Shown here: positions 8,152 to 17,716 of the stretch, piece after piece
Layout: each line of letters starts with the position of its first letter
Position numbering within the stretch: the stretch's first letter is position 1
DNA from: Candidatus Methanogaster sp.
Lineage (GTDB): Archaea; Halobacteriota; Methanosarcinia; Methanosarcinales; Methanogasteraceae
Length of the DNA stretch: 42,061 nt
Direction: 5' to 3'
Assembly (NCBI GenBank): GCA_003194445.1
Contig: PQXF01000016.1
Location: 1 to 42,061 of the forward strand
The notes under the pieces: model-generated
The model's input: the letters and a program-made list of their open reading frames with translations, nothing else
What the model was told of the DNA's origin: nothing
Database searches by the model: none
Made by a program: the position numbers and the translations under genes

Positions 8152-9572
8152 GATGTGGCCCCGTTATCATCAGTTCCGGATTCGGTTTCATTGTTTGATG
8201 TATCGGTATCGCCATCCCCCGCATCATCGGTTCCCGAATCCGGCTCGTTTGCCGTATCGTCTACTGCTGTTTCGTCTTCTGCTTCATCTAATAAGTCATC
8301 GCCTGTAGAATCACCTTCTTCTGAAACGCTTTCATCTACTCCGATCTCGTATCCATCGCGCGGCTCTTGCCAGTCGCCTGATGAGATCATATCACCACCG
8401 GATCCCTTCACCTGGTATGTACCATCGCCGACGAGAATCGCCCGCCCGGTTCCGGTCACGGTCAGATCGACTCCTGATCCGACCAGCACCACTGAAACGT
8501 CACTGCCGGTAATATCTGCGGTGCCATCAAACCCGTGGTACACCGTCCATCTGCCGGATTGACCCTTCACGCCATTTCCTGTGACTGCGATCTCCATGTC
8601 ACCTGCGCGGTCGCGTACCATCAGTGTACCAGAGTCACAGACAAGCGCGAGATCAAGCGATCCGTGGAGCCATGCAGTCCCTGACCCACTTGCATCGAAC
8701 GAGCCGGTTCCAGTAAGTATCACAGCGCCGTCCATGTAACCTTCAAGTGCTCGCAACTCCCTGAACATATCCCTGAGGAGATTATTCGCCTCTCTGATGC
8801 AGCGGCTGGCGTTTCGGATATACTGCCGCACCTCACCGGAATTAATCTCATCATCAGAGACCGCTTCCTTTGCAAGTTCGTAGTTCTCCTCGATGCAAAC
8901 GAGTGCCTCCTTGAAATCCTCCTGATTCTGTCTCAGATTTGTGGTATCGACATCCTCGTCCTCAAGTTCGCCGATCTTCACGTCCAGCCGGTCATAGATG
9001 TTGTTCGCCTTCTCGAGATACAGCTCAATCCGAGAAGCGAGCATGTACTTTGTGCAGTGCAGAATCTCCCTGCGACTCGATCTCCATTCATGGTTGATCG
9101 ACCGTGCGACCGACCTGATGTCAGCCGCGGTATCAGCGCTCCTTACCTCTATCTCATATCCTTCGAACCTTATTATGTAGCGGTCGATGTTCTCAGACGC
9201 GCCGTCCGGCACCAGAATGTTGTTCTTCTCGGCAAACTCGATCCGTTCCTGCAGGAGCGTTAGTCTCCCGATCATCAGATCGAGCATCTGTAGAAGATAG
9301 TCTTTTGCAGCGTCCATGAGCATCTGCTGGTTTTCAGGAGTCTTATCGTTCCGGTAGACCTCCCGCGCTCTCTGTAGCTCGTCTCTGCTATCTCTCCTGG
9401 TTGCTTGCGCATCGGCAGCCACACCCATTCCGGCATGCGCCTGCCCTACAGTTCTGTCTACTTGTGCATCTTGTGTATGCAGTCCGTCGTTGTTGCCTGC
9501 CGCTGCAATACACGGGATGTACAGGCATGTTAGCAGCAGCGAAACAACGAACAGTGTTTTTATTTTGTTCAT
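8148..9572 (-). CDS. Large secreted protein, helical N-terminus, beta-repeat middle, acidic tail
   Basis: 474 residues. A signal peptide is clear (LFVVSLLLTCLYIPCIAAAG). Residues 60-275 are helical and charged, with coiled-coil character. From about residue 285 the sequence becomes Gly/Ser/Thr-rich with alternating short strands and many GTG, GSG and TGSG turns (TGTGSFDASGSGTAWLHGSL). This looks like a beta-solenoid or beta-sandwich. The last 75 residues are an acidic, Asp/Glu/Thr/Ser-rich tail without a visible anchor. I know no enzyme of this form. It is divergent from the giant cytochrome operon and shares its intergenic region, which hints at a common cell-surface role (inference). Confidence 0.8.
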   Translation of the reverse strand: MNKIKTLFVVSLLLTCLYIPCIAAAGNNDGLHTQDAQVDRTVGQAHAGMGVAADAQATRRDSRDELQRAREVYRNDKTPENQQMLMDAAKDYLLQMLDLMIGRLTLLQERIEFAEKNNILVPDGASENIDRYIIRFEGYEIEVRSADTAADIRSVARSINHEWRSSRREILHCTKYMLASRIELYLEKANNIYDRLDVKIGELEDEDVDTTNLRQNQEDFKEALVCIEENYELAKEAVSDDEINSGEVRQYIRNASRCIREANNLLRDMFRELRALEGYMDGAVILTGTGSFDASGSGTAWLHGSLDLALVCDSGTLMVRDRAGDMEIAVTGNGVKGQSGRWTVYHGFDGTADITGSDVSVVLVGSGVDLTVTGTGRAILVGDGTYQVKGSGGDMISSGDWQEPRDGYEIGVDESVSEEGDSTGDDLLDEAEDETAVDDTANEPDSGTDDAGDGDTDTSNNETESGTDDNGATS

Positions 9573-9872
9573 GTTCTTTACCTCCGGTTGTGTTGTGTTC
9601 GGTTATGTTCTTTCAGGCATTTCTGCCCAGATCCCACTGGAAGTAGTTATGAGATAAGCATACTTTCGGTTTTCGGATTTTTTAACTCTTTATAATGCTT
9701 TATCATCCTTTACCGATAGCTGTAATTCAACTTAAATCTTTATGACCGGTTCTTTGATGCCGCGGGTATGCGCGATGTGGGGCTGTGGAGATTTGGGGAT
9801 TTGGGGATCTGTGCATCTTTTAACCAGCATCTTTAAATTATTCCAAGACAAAATGTCGCTTCAGGATCAGGA
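9573..9872. promoter_or_regulatory. Divergent promoter region between the secreted-protein genes and the cytochrome operon
   Basis: The plus-strand side has TTTAAATTA at 9832-9840, 33 bases before the cytochrome ATG, and AGGATCAGGA just before that ATG. The minus-strand side has AT-rich TATA-like sequence around 9685-9705. No gene is supported in this stretch. Confidence 0.5.
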
Positions 9873-12800
9873 ATGAAGATGCTCACGAGACTGCTATTGA
9901 CCGCATCAATCTGTCTGCTCATCGCATGTACAGCAGCCGCCATGCCGCCATCTGTGGACCACACCGACAACTACACCGTAGTTCTCACGTACGGGCAGAC
10001 CCCGTATCAGATGGGGTATCGCGCTTCCGGAAACGTTACTGCATGGAACTGGTGGGATACTGGCGAGGGCATGCAGCAGCAGAACCTGATACTTGTAATG
10101 GTGCTTGATAAGACCGCACACCCGGTCGGTGGACTTTCCCAGCCCAGTTTCAGTCTCTCGCAAACACGGTTTCGCGCGGGGTTGAATACATACTCATTAA
10201 AGGCAGACAACGACGGAACCGGCAATTACAGCAACAACATGAATATCTGGCACTGGATACCTCTCGACCTTGTCGGGCATTCCAACACCGAACTGACGTT
10301 TTATACATGGTACCGGATAGTTCCGGGCGACTATGGCTATGTGAAAGTCTCGACCGATGGTGGGCATACGTGGACCGAGCTTGCGAATTACACAAAATAC
10401 CAGACAGGCATGCCAGTTAAGCAGACGATTAGTCTCAGCGCTTATGATGGCGAGGATATTCTCCTTGCATTCAACTTCGTATCCGATTCAAGCGGCGTTG
10501 ATGAGGGCTGGTACATCGATGATATTAAGGTCGTTGCCAACGGCATACAGTTCTTCAATTGGCGGCTGTTTGGCAGCACCATCTTTAAAGACGGGGCAAC
10601 ATCGACACCCCCCGCGCTTGTGGTTGATATCTCATATCCCTCGTACTATTCTGCCAGAACCGAGAAGATAAAACTTCAGGAGTATTCGAAGGGGCTTTAC
10701 GGCGGGATATTCTACTATGCAACCAACGAGACCTATTCAGGCAGATACGAGATCAAATTCAACAACGAGATCAATGGCACCGATCCTCTGTCTGTCACGA
10801 CGACCTTTGACACCACGCTCTGGGGCTGTCAGGCAAGCAATTGCCACGATGCATGGTCTCCGACAGACGATCCATCGATAAGAAACCCCTGTAACGTTAT
10901 CCATCCCGATAACATCACCTCATCGACCGCGACCAACTGCTTAACCGCATGTCACACACCCTCTGCATCCCAGTTCCTGCGCGCAACGCCTGTGCACCTC
11001 CACGAGATCGTGTACGGGCATTATGGTGGCTTTGTATGCGGAGACGCGGGTTGGGTCGAGATATTCAACAAGCCCAATAGTGTGAATATACAGATGTACC
11101 GCGACACCTCGGTCAAGCGACCGCTCGTGCAGGGCGCATTCAACCAGTCGTCACATGCATCCGCAACTGCCACTGTTGGCTGCACCGACTGCCACACAAA
11201 GTTTGTCCACGATAAGACCGGTAGCGTCCAGTATAAGGTTGCGCCACCCACCACCCTGCATGGAACAAACATCACCTACGGGGTTCATAGTAACGTTTCG
11301 TGCGAGAAATGCCATGGCAGTCTGACATATCCGAAGTTTAACCCAAGTGTCCATTCACTTAAGGGAACCCTTAACGGTTACGTGCCTGAGTTCATGAGTT
11401 ATAAGGAGAGTACCGGGACATACATAATCGATGTGAATGGCACGGCAGAGATCAACGTGACCGTTGTGGCGGATGATACCGATCACGAGTTCCTATTATC
11501 ACTTGTGGGGCCGGTTAACAGCAAGAATGTAAAACCCACGGACTTAAATGTGAGCGATCCATGGCGCGGCACATACATGCTTCCAAGCATCGATGGCACC
11601 GCAATCTTTAGGGCTGGCGGAAAGATCTGCTATCCGTACGGGGAGTACTTAAACGTCGTGACCTTCGACACAGGTTCACCGAAACCTGGCACATGGGTCG
11701 TCAGGATTCTTGCCAGATCGACCGGGAAATTCAATTACACGATCACCTCGAACTACGCTATCGCACAGAAACCGATCATCCACATCCCGTGGAACTGTAG
11801 CGAGTGCCATCAGGCAAGCCCGACTGCAGGATGCGAGGGCGCAAGAACCAATCTTACGATACCTGACTGGGACAACTATGGTCTTGCGTACACACATACC
11901 GATATCGATGGAGATGGCAGCGATGATGTAACATGCAGGGCATGCCACAACGCACTTCACGACGTCGGCATACTCAACTGCGTAAACTGCCACCAGACCC
12001 CGCCTGGCGGACACGCTTCAATATTCCAGGATTATCCAAATAAAACATACGAGGACTGCCTCCGCTGCCACGACGACCCGCACTATGAACCGGAACGCGC
12101 AGCAGGTGGCGACTGTGCCAGCTGCCATCTATCAGGCGGAATGAACGTATCATGCGGACTTCCAATCATCAACGAGTCCGGATTCTCCGGAAGCGTGCAT
12201 TCCAACATCACGGGAGACTATGATCTCTCGAACTACACCCGGCTCAGCATGGTGTGCTGGGGCTGCCACAACAACTATTCGGAGCAGCTTGAGGATCCGA
12301 AGCACTTCAGGATCGAGCCCGACTGCACCGACTGCCACTTCAACGAAACCCCGCTAAACATAAAATACTTCCCGAGACCACCGCGGCAGGCAGTTGAGCA
12401 CCAGCCAGACGGCACCGATGTGGTAACGCCGATTGCGAACTGCACGATCTGCCACAACAAGTCACTGGTCCAGGCTCCGGGTGTGCCACCGACTGCCGGT
12501 GTCAACAACCCGGGCGCAAGAAACTTCGTCTCGCACTATGGCAGGAAACGAACCGATATCATCGTTGACGGCGGCGCTGCCAGCAAATGCGCCTACTGCC
12601 ACCGCGATGGAGGGCACGAGTTTAATGATGTCTTTGCACTTAAGAGCAATGCCAATATCACACACGGGGTGGACTGCGCGGCATGTCACGGATACGGCAG
12701 GATACATGATGATGTCTTCACGGTGCCTGTAATGGCTCCGGGTAACAACTCACTCTGCTTCGCATGTCATGACGACATTGGAAACCACGCGGTCAACAAG

Positions 12801-15221
12801 ATTCTGTTAAGCTCAGGCACCCCCAAGGTCAACAAGACTTTATTCAATAAAGGCATCCACGCAGGCGCCAACTGCACAGACTGCCACACACCGCTGCCGG
12901 TCAGGATTGATCAAAACGTCAGCGTAGGGGATACCGTGTGCTACAACGTAAGCGTGATAGAAGATACAAAGGAGTTAAACGTCACGATCAGATGGAATGC
13001 AAGCTCCGGCGGTGATCTCAATCTGACGCTTAAGTATCCGAACGGAACCGAGATCAATTCATCAGCACTGCCCGATATCAAGTACGTGACAGGTAGCGAT
13101 TACGAGTACTACTGGATCTACATGCCTGTCGACGGGACATGGCAGGCGTGTGTCACTGGTGTTGTAGATACGCCTGATTTCCGGCTCGCTGTAGAGCCGC
13201 TCGTGAAGCATCCTGGCACTCCACCTCATGGTTGCGAGGATTGTCATGTGAACCCGTTAATTGAGCAGGTGTACGGCGCACCGCAGGCGGTACAGCATAC
13301 AAGAGATGCAACAGACGTCCATGTGAGACCCGAGTGCATGGGCTGCCACAACAAGTCAGAGATGATACTGCCACACGGTTACAAGGTCGAAAGTGAAGCT
13401 GCAAATGTATCGCACTACGGGAAACCGAGGAGATATGACATAGTCAATCCTGGCAATGCCAGCAGCAACTGCTCCTACTGTCACACAGATGGCGGAAACG
13501 AGTTTGGTGATGTCTTTGTGGATCCGCAGAATGCAAATATCGAACACGGCGTTGACTGCGCTGCATGTCATGGATGCGGCAGGATACATGATGATGTCTT
13601 CACGATGCCTGAGATGGTACCGGGCGACAACGATCTCTGCTTGGCATGCCACGACCATATTACAAATTGCACCATCGTAAGGGGCGTATTCACTTCGAGC
13701 ATTCACAGCGGAGCTAACTGTACTGACTGCCACACGCCATTGCCGATCTCAATCGCCGGGAGCGTGAGCGAAGGAGGGGGCAGATCGTACCTGTTCGAGG
13801 TACCTCTGAAAGTAAAACGGATGAATATCACCCTTGATTGGACAAAAGGCGATCTTGACCTGACCCTGAACGATTCGGACGGAAGAAAGATCAACTCGTC
13901 TGTAGCAGCGAGTGATCCGGACATTGATTATGTTGTAAATGAAACTCGTGAATACTATACACTGCATAGCCCCGCCAATGGAAGTTGGACTGCTAGAGTA
14001 ACCGGAATCGCTCTTGATGGAACCGAACCATACACACTGGCGGTTGACATCGTGGTGAAACATCACGGCACTCCGCCTCCCGCTTGTGATGTCTGCCACG
14101 CAACCGATGATAAAGAGCACGTCATACCCAAGAACGCACCTCAGATCGCAGAGCATGTCACAAACGGCACGCCGATGGATGCCGTGGTGAGGACAGCGGC
14201 GAGTTGTACGAACTGTCATAGAAACGACATCCCAGACGGTCTTTTCATCATTAATAACAGAACCAGAGAGAATGCAACTAACGCAACCGTCTCACATTAT
14301 GGCGTGCCCGATGCCCTCGACACCAGAGAATGTATCGAATGCCACGAGAACGACGATATTGGCAGGAAGTGGGGCGATGCTCCGGACCCGAGAGAGGTCA
14401 CACGTTATGAGCGCATAGAGGATGTTAATGACATAGAGGAGACGCTCCGAACAGGTGATGTCTGCAAACTCAAGAATGGCTACGAAATCACGGTCGGTCC
14501 GGTCAGTTCAACAGGAAGCAGCATCTGGGTCGATCTGACACATAACGGAGTATCGGTTCAGAGGGAACTGGTAAGCGAGGGCGGAGTCTTCGAGTATGAG
14601 ATCAAGAAGGACTGGGTCAAGTCAAAGAGCAATGCCGGTGACGACCTCTATGGAACCGGACATGAGACCTACAAACACAGAAGGTCGAATGAAAGTGGCT
14701 ACACCACCATCGTCGATCTCGAGGTCGATGATATCTTTACCAGCGGCATGATGGGCGTTGCCACATTCAAGGGACTGGTCCTCAAATCCCGCATGCACGT
14801 CGAGACCGAGAACAAGGCATGCTACACATGCCATATCGATGGATACCGGTACTACGCCCCCGAAGACGGTGACAGCTATTTTGTTCTCAGAAACGGAGGC
14901 GCAGACGGAGATCACGACGATTCGGATGACATCACCATCGGGCGGGTCCCGATCAACTTCACCGAACACGAGCATAAGACGCTGCATGCACGATCAAGAT
15001 GGGATCTCGGCCACGGATATCTGCTACAGATCACAGAGATCGATCTTGTGGGCAAGAAGGCAGTAGTGGAACTCTCAAGGGATGGCAGCGTCCTCCAGCG
15101 CGAGGTTGTTCCTGAAGGCGGGATCTTCAGTTACAATACCACAATAACTGATAAAGAAGGGCATATGAGGACAGACATAACGGTCTTCGAGATGCGGATT
15201 TCAGGGGTGTTCAGGCGATGA
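9873..15221 (+). CDS. Giant secreted multihaem c-type cytochrome with S-layer-like domains
   Basis: 1782 residues. A signal peptide (LLLTASICLLIACTAAA) is followed by a beta-sandwich of the MAM/immune-inhibitor type (residues about 60-220, ending GWYIDDIKV). I count 24 CxxCH haem-binding motifs, plus one CX4CH (CQASNCH) and one CX3CH (CLTACH) before the first canonical motif. Between haem clusters are three Ig-/PPC-like beta inserts. The C-terminal 300 residues hold two modules with the Gly-Tyr...Ile-Asp...Leu...Asp-Gly pattern of methanogen S-layer proteins (GYEITVGPVSSTGSSIWVDL and GYLLQITEIDLVGKKAVVEL), separated by the last haem motif. No C-terminal membrane helix is seen. Fusions of this kind are known from ANME archaea and are thought to conduct electrons through the S-layer. 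It is the first gene of a 4-bp-overlap operon with a second cytochrome and CcmF. Confidence 0.93.
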   Translation: MKMLTRLLLTASICLLIACTAAAMPPSVDHTDNYTVVLTYGQTPYQMGYRASGNVTAWNWWDTGEGMQQQNLILVMVLDKTAHPVGGLSQPSFSLSQTRFRAGLNTYSLKADNDGTGNYSNNMNIWHWIPLDLVGHSNTELTFYTWYRIVPGDYGYVKVSTDGGHTWTELANYTKYQTGMPVKQTISLSAYDGEDILLAFNFVSDSSGVDEGWYIDDIKVVANGIQFFNWRLFGSTIFKDGATSTPPALVVDISYPSYYSARTEKIKLQEYSKGLYGGIFYYATNETYSGRYEIKFNNEINGTDPLSVTTTFDTTLWGCQASNCHDAWSPTDDPSIRNPCNVIHPDNITSSTATNCLTACHTPSASQFLRATPVHLHEIVYGHYGGFVCGDAGWVEIFNKPNSVNIQMYRDTSVKRPLVQGAFNQSSHASATATVGCTDCHTKFVHDKTGSVQYKVAPPTTLHGTNITYGVHSNVSCEKCHGSLTYPKFNPSVHSLKGTLNGYVPEFMSYKESTGTYIIDVNGTAEINVTVVADDTDHEFLLSLVGPVNSKNVKPTDLNVSDPWRGTYMLPSIDGTAIFRAGGKICYPYGEYLNVVTFDTGSPKPGTWVVRILARSTGKFNYTITSNYAIAQKPIIHIPWNCSECHQASPTAGCEGARTNLTIPDWDNYGLAYTHTDIDGDGSDDVTCRACHNALHDVGILNCVNCHQTPPGGHASIFQDYPNKTYEDCLRCHDDPHYEPERAAGGDCASCHLSGGMNVSCGLPIINESGFSGSVHSNITGDYDLSNYTRLSMVCWGCHNNYSEQLEDPKHFRIEPDCTDCHFNETPLNIKYFPRPPRQAVEHQPDGTDVVTPIANCTICHNKSLVQAPGVPPTAGVNNPGARNFVSHYGRKRTDIIVDGGAASKCAYCHRDGGHEFNDVFALKSNANITHGVDCAACHGYGRIHDDVFTVPVMAPGNNSLCFACHDDIGNHAVNKILLSSGTPKVNKTLFNKGIHAGANCTDCHTPLPVRIDQNVSVGDTVCYNVSVIEDTKELNVTIRWNASSGGDLNLTLKYPNGTEINSSALPDIKYVTGSDYEYYWIYMPVDGTWQACVTGVVDTPDFRLAVEPLVKHPGTPPHGCEDCHVNPLIEQVYGAPQAVQHTRDATDVHVRPECMGCHNKSEMILPHGYKVESEAANVSHYGKPRRYDIVNPGNASSNCSYCHTDGGNEFGDVFVDPQNANIEHGVDCAACHGCGRIHDDVFTMPEMVPGDNDLCLACHDHITNCTIVRGVFTSSIHSGANCTDCHTPLPISIAGSVSEGGGRSYLFEVPLKVKRMNITLDWTKGDLDLTLNDSDGRKINSSVAASDPDIDYVVNETREYYTLHSPANGSWTARVTGIALDGTEPYTLAVDIVVKHHGTPPPACDVCHATDDKEHVIPKNAPQIAEHVTNGTPMDAVVRTAASCTNCHRNDIPDGLFIINNRTRENATNATVSHYGVPDALDTRECIECHENDDIGRKWGDAPDPREVTRYERIEDVNDIEETLRTGDVCKLKNGYEITVGPVSSTGSSIWVDLTHNGVSVQRELVSEGGVFEYEIKKDWVKSKSNAGDDLYGTGHETYKHRRSNESGYTTIVDLEVDDIFTSGMMGVATFKGLVLKSRMHVETENKACYTCHIDGYRYYAPEDGDSYFVLRNGGADGDHDDSDDITIGRVPINFTEHEHKTLHARSRWDLGHGYLLQITEIDLVGKKAVVELSRDGSVLQREVVPEGGIFSYNTTITDKEGHMRTDITVFEMRISGVFRR
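12438..14346 (+). repeat. Internal near-tandem duplication of a haem-rich module in the giant cytochrome
   Basis: Unit 1 (12438-13248) and unit 2 (13331-14099) both run CHNKS, VSHYG, a CxYCH motif, HGVDCAACHG, GRIHDDVFT, a CxACHD motif, GANCTDCHTPLP, then a beta insert and a GTPP..C..CH motif. The DNA period is about 882-893 bp. A third copy starting near 14151 is shortened to two haem motifs. Confidence 0.8.
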
Positions 15222-17716
15222 ATAAGATTACGCGAATGGCACGAACGATAAGAGGGGATGGATTTAGTCGTGCCATCCACACAATCTGTCTATTTATGTC
15301 ATCTGTTATAAACGCTATGGAGCGCGCCACCCGCGCGACGCTGAAGATACGTCCTAAAAATATATTCATAGTCACAATCATCCTGGCACTGATAATCACG
15401 ATCGCGCCGCTTGCACCGGCAGCAGATACCAACACCAGCAATAGCACCGGCACCGGTAGCGGCACCGGAACAGAGTTCGTCCAGATCGAGGATGCGTGGT
15501 TTATGTCTCCGGATCTCTGGGCCACGGACGCGGACAAGACCGTTGGCGGGCATAACCTATCCGATCTGCCGAAAGACGAGGAATTCATGATCGGCGGCGA
15601 ACCGGATACCTTCCATATACGCACGCTTCTACATGGCGCGTTCGGTGGCGACTGCCTCGACTGCCACCAGATCGGCGGGATTGCACCGCCTGATGTCCGG
15701 ATCGATATAGATGCATTCGGAAAGTCGGTACATGCAGGCCTCAACCGTAATGCCACGTACAATGCAACCATGACCAGTCTCCTGAACAAGGCGTGCTGGG
15801 CATGTCACAGCAACTTAACATCAGATGGTGTCGAGCCACACGATCATCCACCTGATTACTGGGATCCAAAACCGTGCGTCACATGCCACGAACATAATCT
15901 CTTTAGTGCCCCACCGATATACGAGCACTTCTACAAAGGCGGGAGCAGCGTGGGCATAGATATCAGGGTCGAGTGTGTCGATTGCCATTTCAACGGAACG
16001 GCTGAGCACACGAGAATCCCTGATATGTCTTACGAGGCAGAGGCGTCCCATTACGCATCGAGAGACGTACTTCCAGCGACAGATAATTGTTCGGTCTGCC
16101 ATCAGGACGTGGATGGCGGTGCGGCTTTCGGAGACGCCTCGCAGGTCTTTGCTCATGACAAAGGCGGATCATGTGAGGACTGCCACGGCGTTGTCGAGAC
16201 ATTCCATGACCGCGAACTGGTGATACCGCCTGAACGGACATGCAAGGACTGCCATATCAGTGCGGACTCGGTGGAGAAATACGGGACTCCGGGGCAGATC
16301 AGGACACACTATCCAGGAGCTTTGGAAGGAAGCGTTGATACCACAATGGTCGATGAGACGCTCGTCTGCAACAAATGCCACAACGGAACGATCCATAGCC
16401 CGTATCTCACCAGACACCTGAATGCGAGCAACGAGACTGTATTCAGGGGCTACTGCTTCGACTGCCACGCAAAGGGAGGCACATTCCCGTACCCGTCACA
16501 CACCCAGATCAGCAAGCTCAGTCACGGAAAGGAGGCGGAATGCATGGCTGTAAACTGCATCGAGCCATGCCACAACGCAAGTGGTGTGAGTAGGTTCCAC
16601 GAGCCGACCGATGTCGCAAGCGGGTACTTCGGGCTTGCGACGAGCGGTGCAGGCGCTCTATGCACAGACTGCCACCCGAAACACATGAGACTCGGCGAGT
16701 TCGAAGAAGAGGTTGACTGTCTCAAGTGCCATCCCGAATACGGGGCAGCGCATTACGGCGAGGCGATCGTCGAAGCGGTTAACAAGACCTATACATGCGC
16801 GCTCTGCCACAACGAAAAGGCGGATCAGTATCACAATCTTACTTATACGTACGGAGAGGGTGCGACCAATGTGGACGAATCATGTTACACATGCCATGCC
16901 CGCGACACGAACTTCACAGAGTCGCAGACCCTGACTTATGGCGCGGGAGAGGTACGCGGCGGCATCATGGTCGCAGGCGAGGTCAAGATGATCGATGTGA
17001 CAGAGGCGTTTACATGTACCGAGTGCCACAACGTCACAGACACACCGTTCCATTACAGCCCGTATCCGCTCGGAAGCCCGCAGGACCCTGGCTGGGATGG
17101 CTGGGTCGCAGGCGTTAGGGTGAGGGATTGCAAGGACTGTCACACCTATTATGGCGGGAAACCGCCGTTTAATGCGACCGATATGAGTGGAACTTCGCAC
17201 GGATATGAAGAGGACTGTTATGTCTGTCACGGCGGCAGGGGTCCGATCACATTCCACACGCTCGAGGTCTTCGATGTGACTCCGCACGTCTCTGAGATCT
17301 CGATTGCGCCCGACCATATCCATGCAGGCGAGTCGGCGGTGCTGGACGCGAAGGTCGTGACCGGATGGAAGATGGAGGTGAGATATATCGAGTATTTCGT
17401 TGATATACCCGGTGAGAGGGGAGAAGGGACTCCACTTACATTCACACGTACCGAGTATTACGGGCAGGCAACAAAAGCCACTGCGCTCGTCAATACGACC
17501 GGATGGTCGCAGGGCAAGCACACGATCTTTGTCCAGTCGCTTGACTCACGCGGGATATGGAGCGATCCAAGACCGGTGATGCTTACCGTGACCAGACCAA
17601 AAGGCGTACTCGAAGCGATATTCCTTAAGAGGGAGATATTCTTTATAGGTGCAATGGCAATCATAATACTAATTATCGCAATATTGTACAGGATAAGGGG
17701 TAAAAAGATGAAATGA
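15218..17716 (+). CDS. Membrane-anchored multihaem c-type cytochrome
   Basis: 832 residues starting in an ATGA overlap with the giant cytochrome. A basic N-terminal extension precedes a hydrophobic export segment (IFIVTIILALIITIAP), so the true start could be a later Met near 15299 or 15317. There are 16 CxxCH motifs plus one CX3CH (CIEPCH) between residues about 140 and 670. A beta-sandwich of Ig-like type follows, then one C-terminal membrane helix (FFIGAMAIIILIIAILY) with a basic tail. The haem domain therefore faces outwards and is held at the cytoplasmic membrane. This suits a carrier between membrane electron donors and the S-layer cytochrome encoded just upstream (inference from context). 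Haem attachment is probably by the CcmF protein encoded next. Confidence 0.92.
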   Translation: MNKITRMARTIRGDGFSRAIHTICLFMSSVINAMERATRATLKIRPKNIFIVTIILALIITIAPLAPAADTNTSNSTGTGSGTGTEFVQIEDAWFMSPDLWATDADKTVGGHNLSDLPKDEEFMIGGEPDTFHIRTLLHGAFGGDCLDCHQIGGIAPPDVRIDIDAFGKSVHAGLNRNATYNATMTSLLNKACWACHSNLTSDGVEPHDHPPDYWDPKPCVTCHEHNLFSAPPIYEHFYKGGSSVGIDIRVECVDCHFNGTAEHTRIPDMSYEAEASHYASRDVLPATDNCSVCHQDVDGGAAFGDASQVFAHDKGGSCEDCHGVVETFHDRELVIPPERTCKDCHISADSVEKYGTPGQIRTHYPGALEGSVDTTMVDETLVCNKCHNGTIHSPYLTRHLNASNETVFRGYCFDCHAKGGTFPYPSHTQISKLSHGKEAECMAVNCIEPCHNASGVSRFHEPTDVASGYFGLATSGAGALCTDCHPKHMRLGEFEEEVDCLKCHPEYGAAHYGEAIVEAVNKTYTCALCHNEKADQYHNLTYTYGEGATNVDESCYTCHARDTNFTESQTLTYGAGEVRGGIMVAGEVKMIDVTEAFTCTECHNVTDTPFHYSPYPLGSPQDPGWDGWVAGVRVRDCKDCHTYYGGKPPFNATDMSGTSHGYEEDCYVCHGGRGPITFHTLEVFDVTPHVSEISIAPDHIHAGESAVLDAKVVTGWKMEVRYIEYFVDIPGERGEGTPLTFTRTEYYGQATKATALVNTTGWSQGKHTIFVQSLDSRGIWSDPRPVMLTVTRPKGVLEAIFLKREIFFIGAMAIIILIIAILYRIRGKKMK

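Noticed and set aside
16880..17521. 213-codon minus-strand frame inside the second cytochrome
   Set aside because: Shadow of a high-G+C coding region; the sense frame has a full set of haem motifs.
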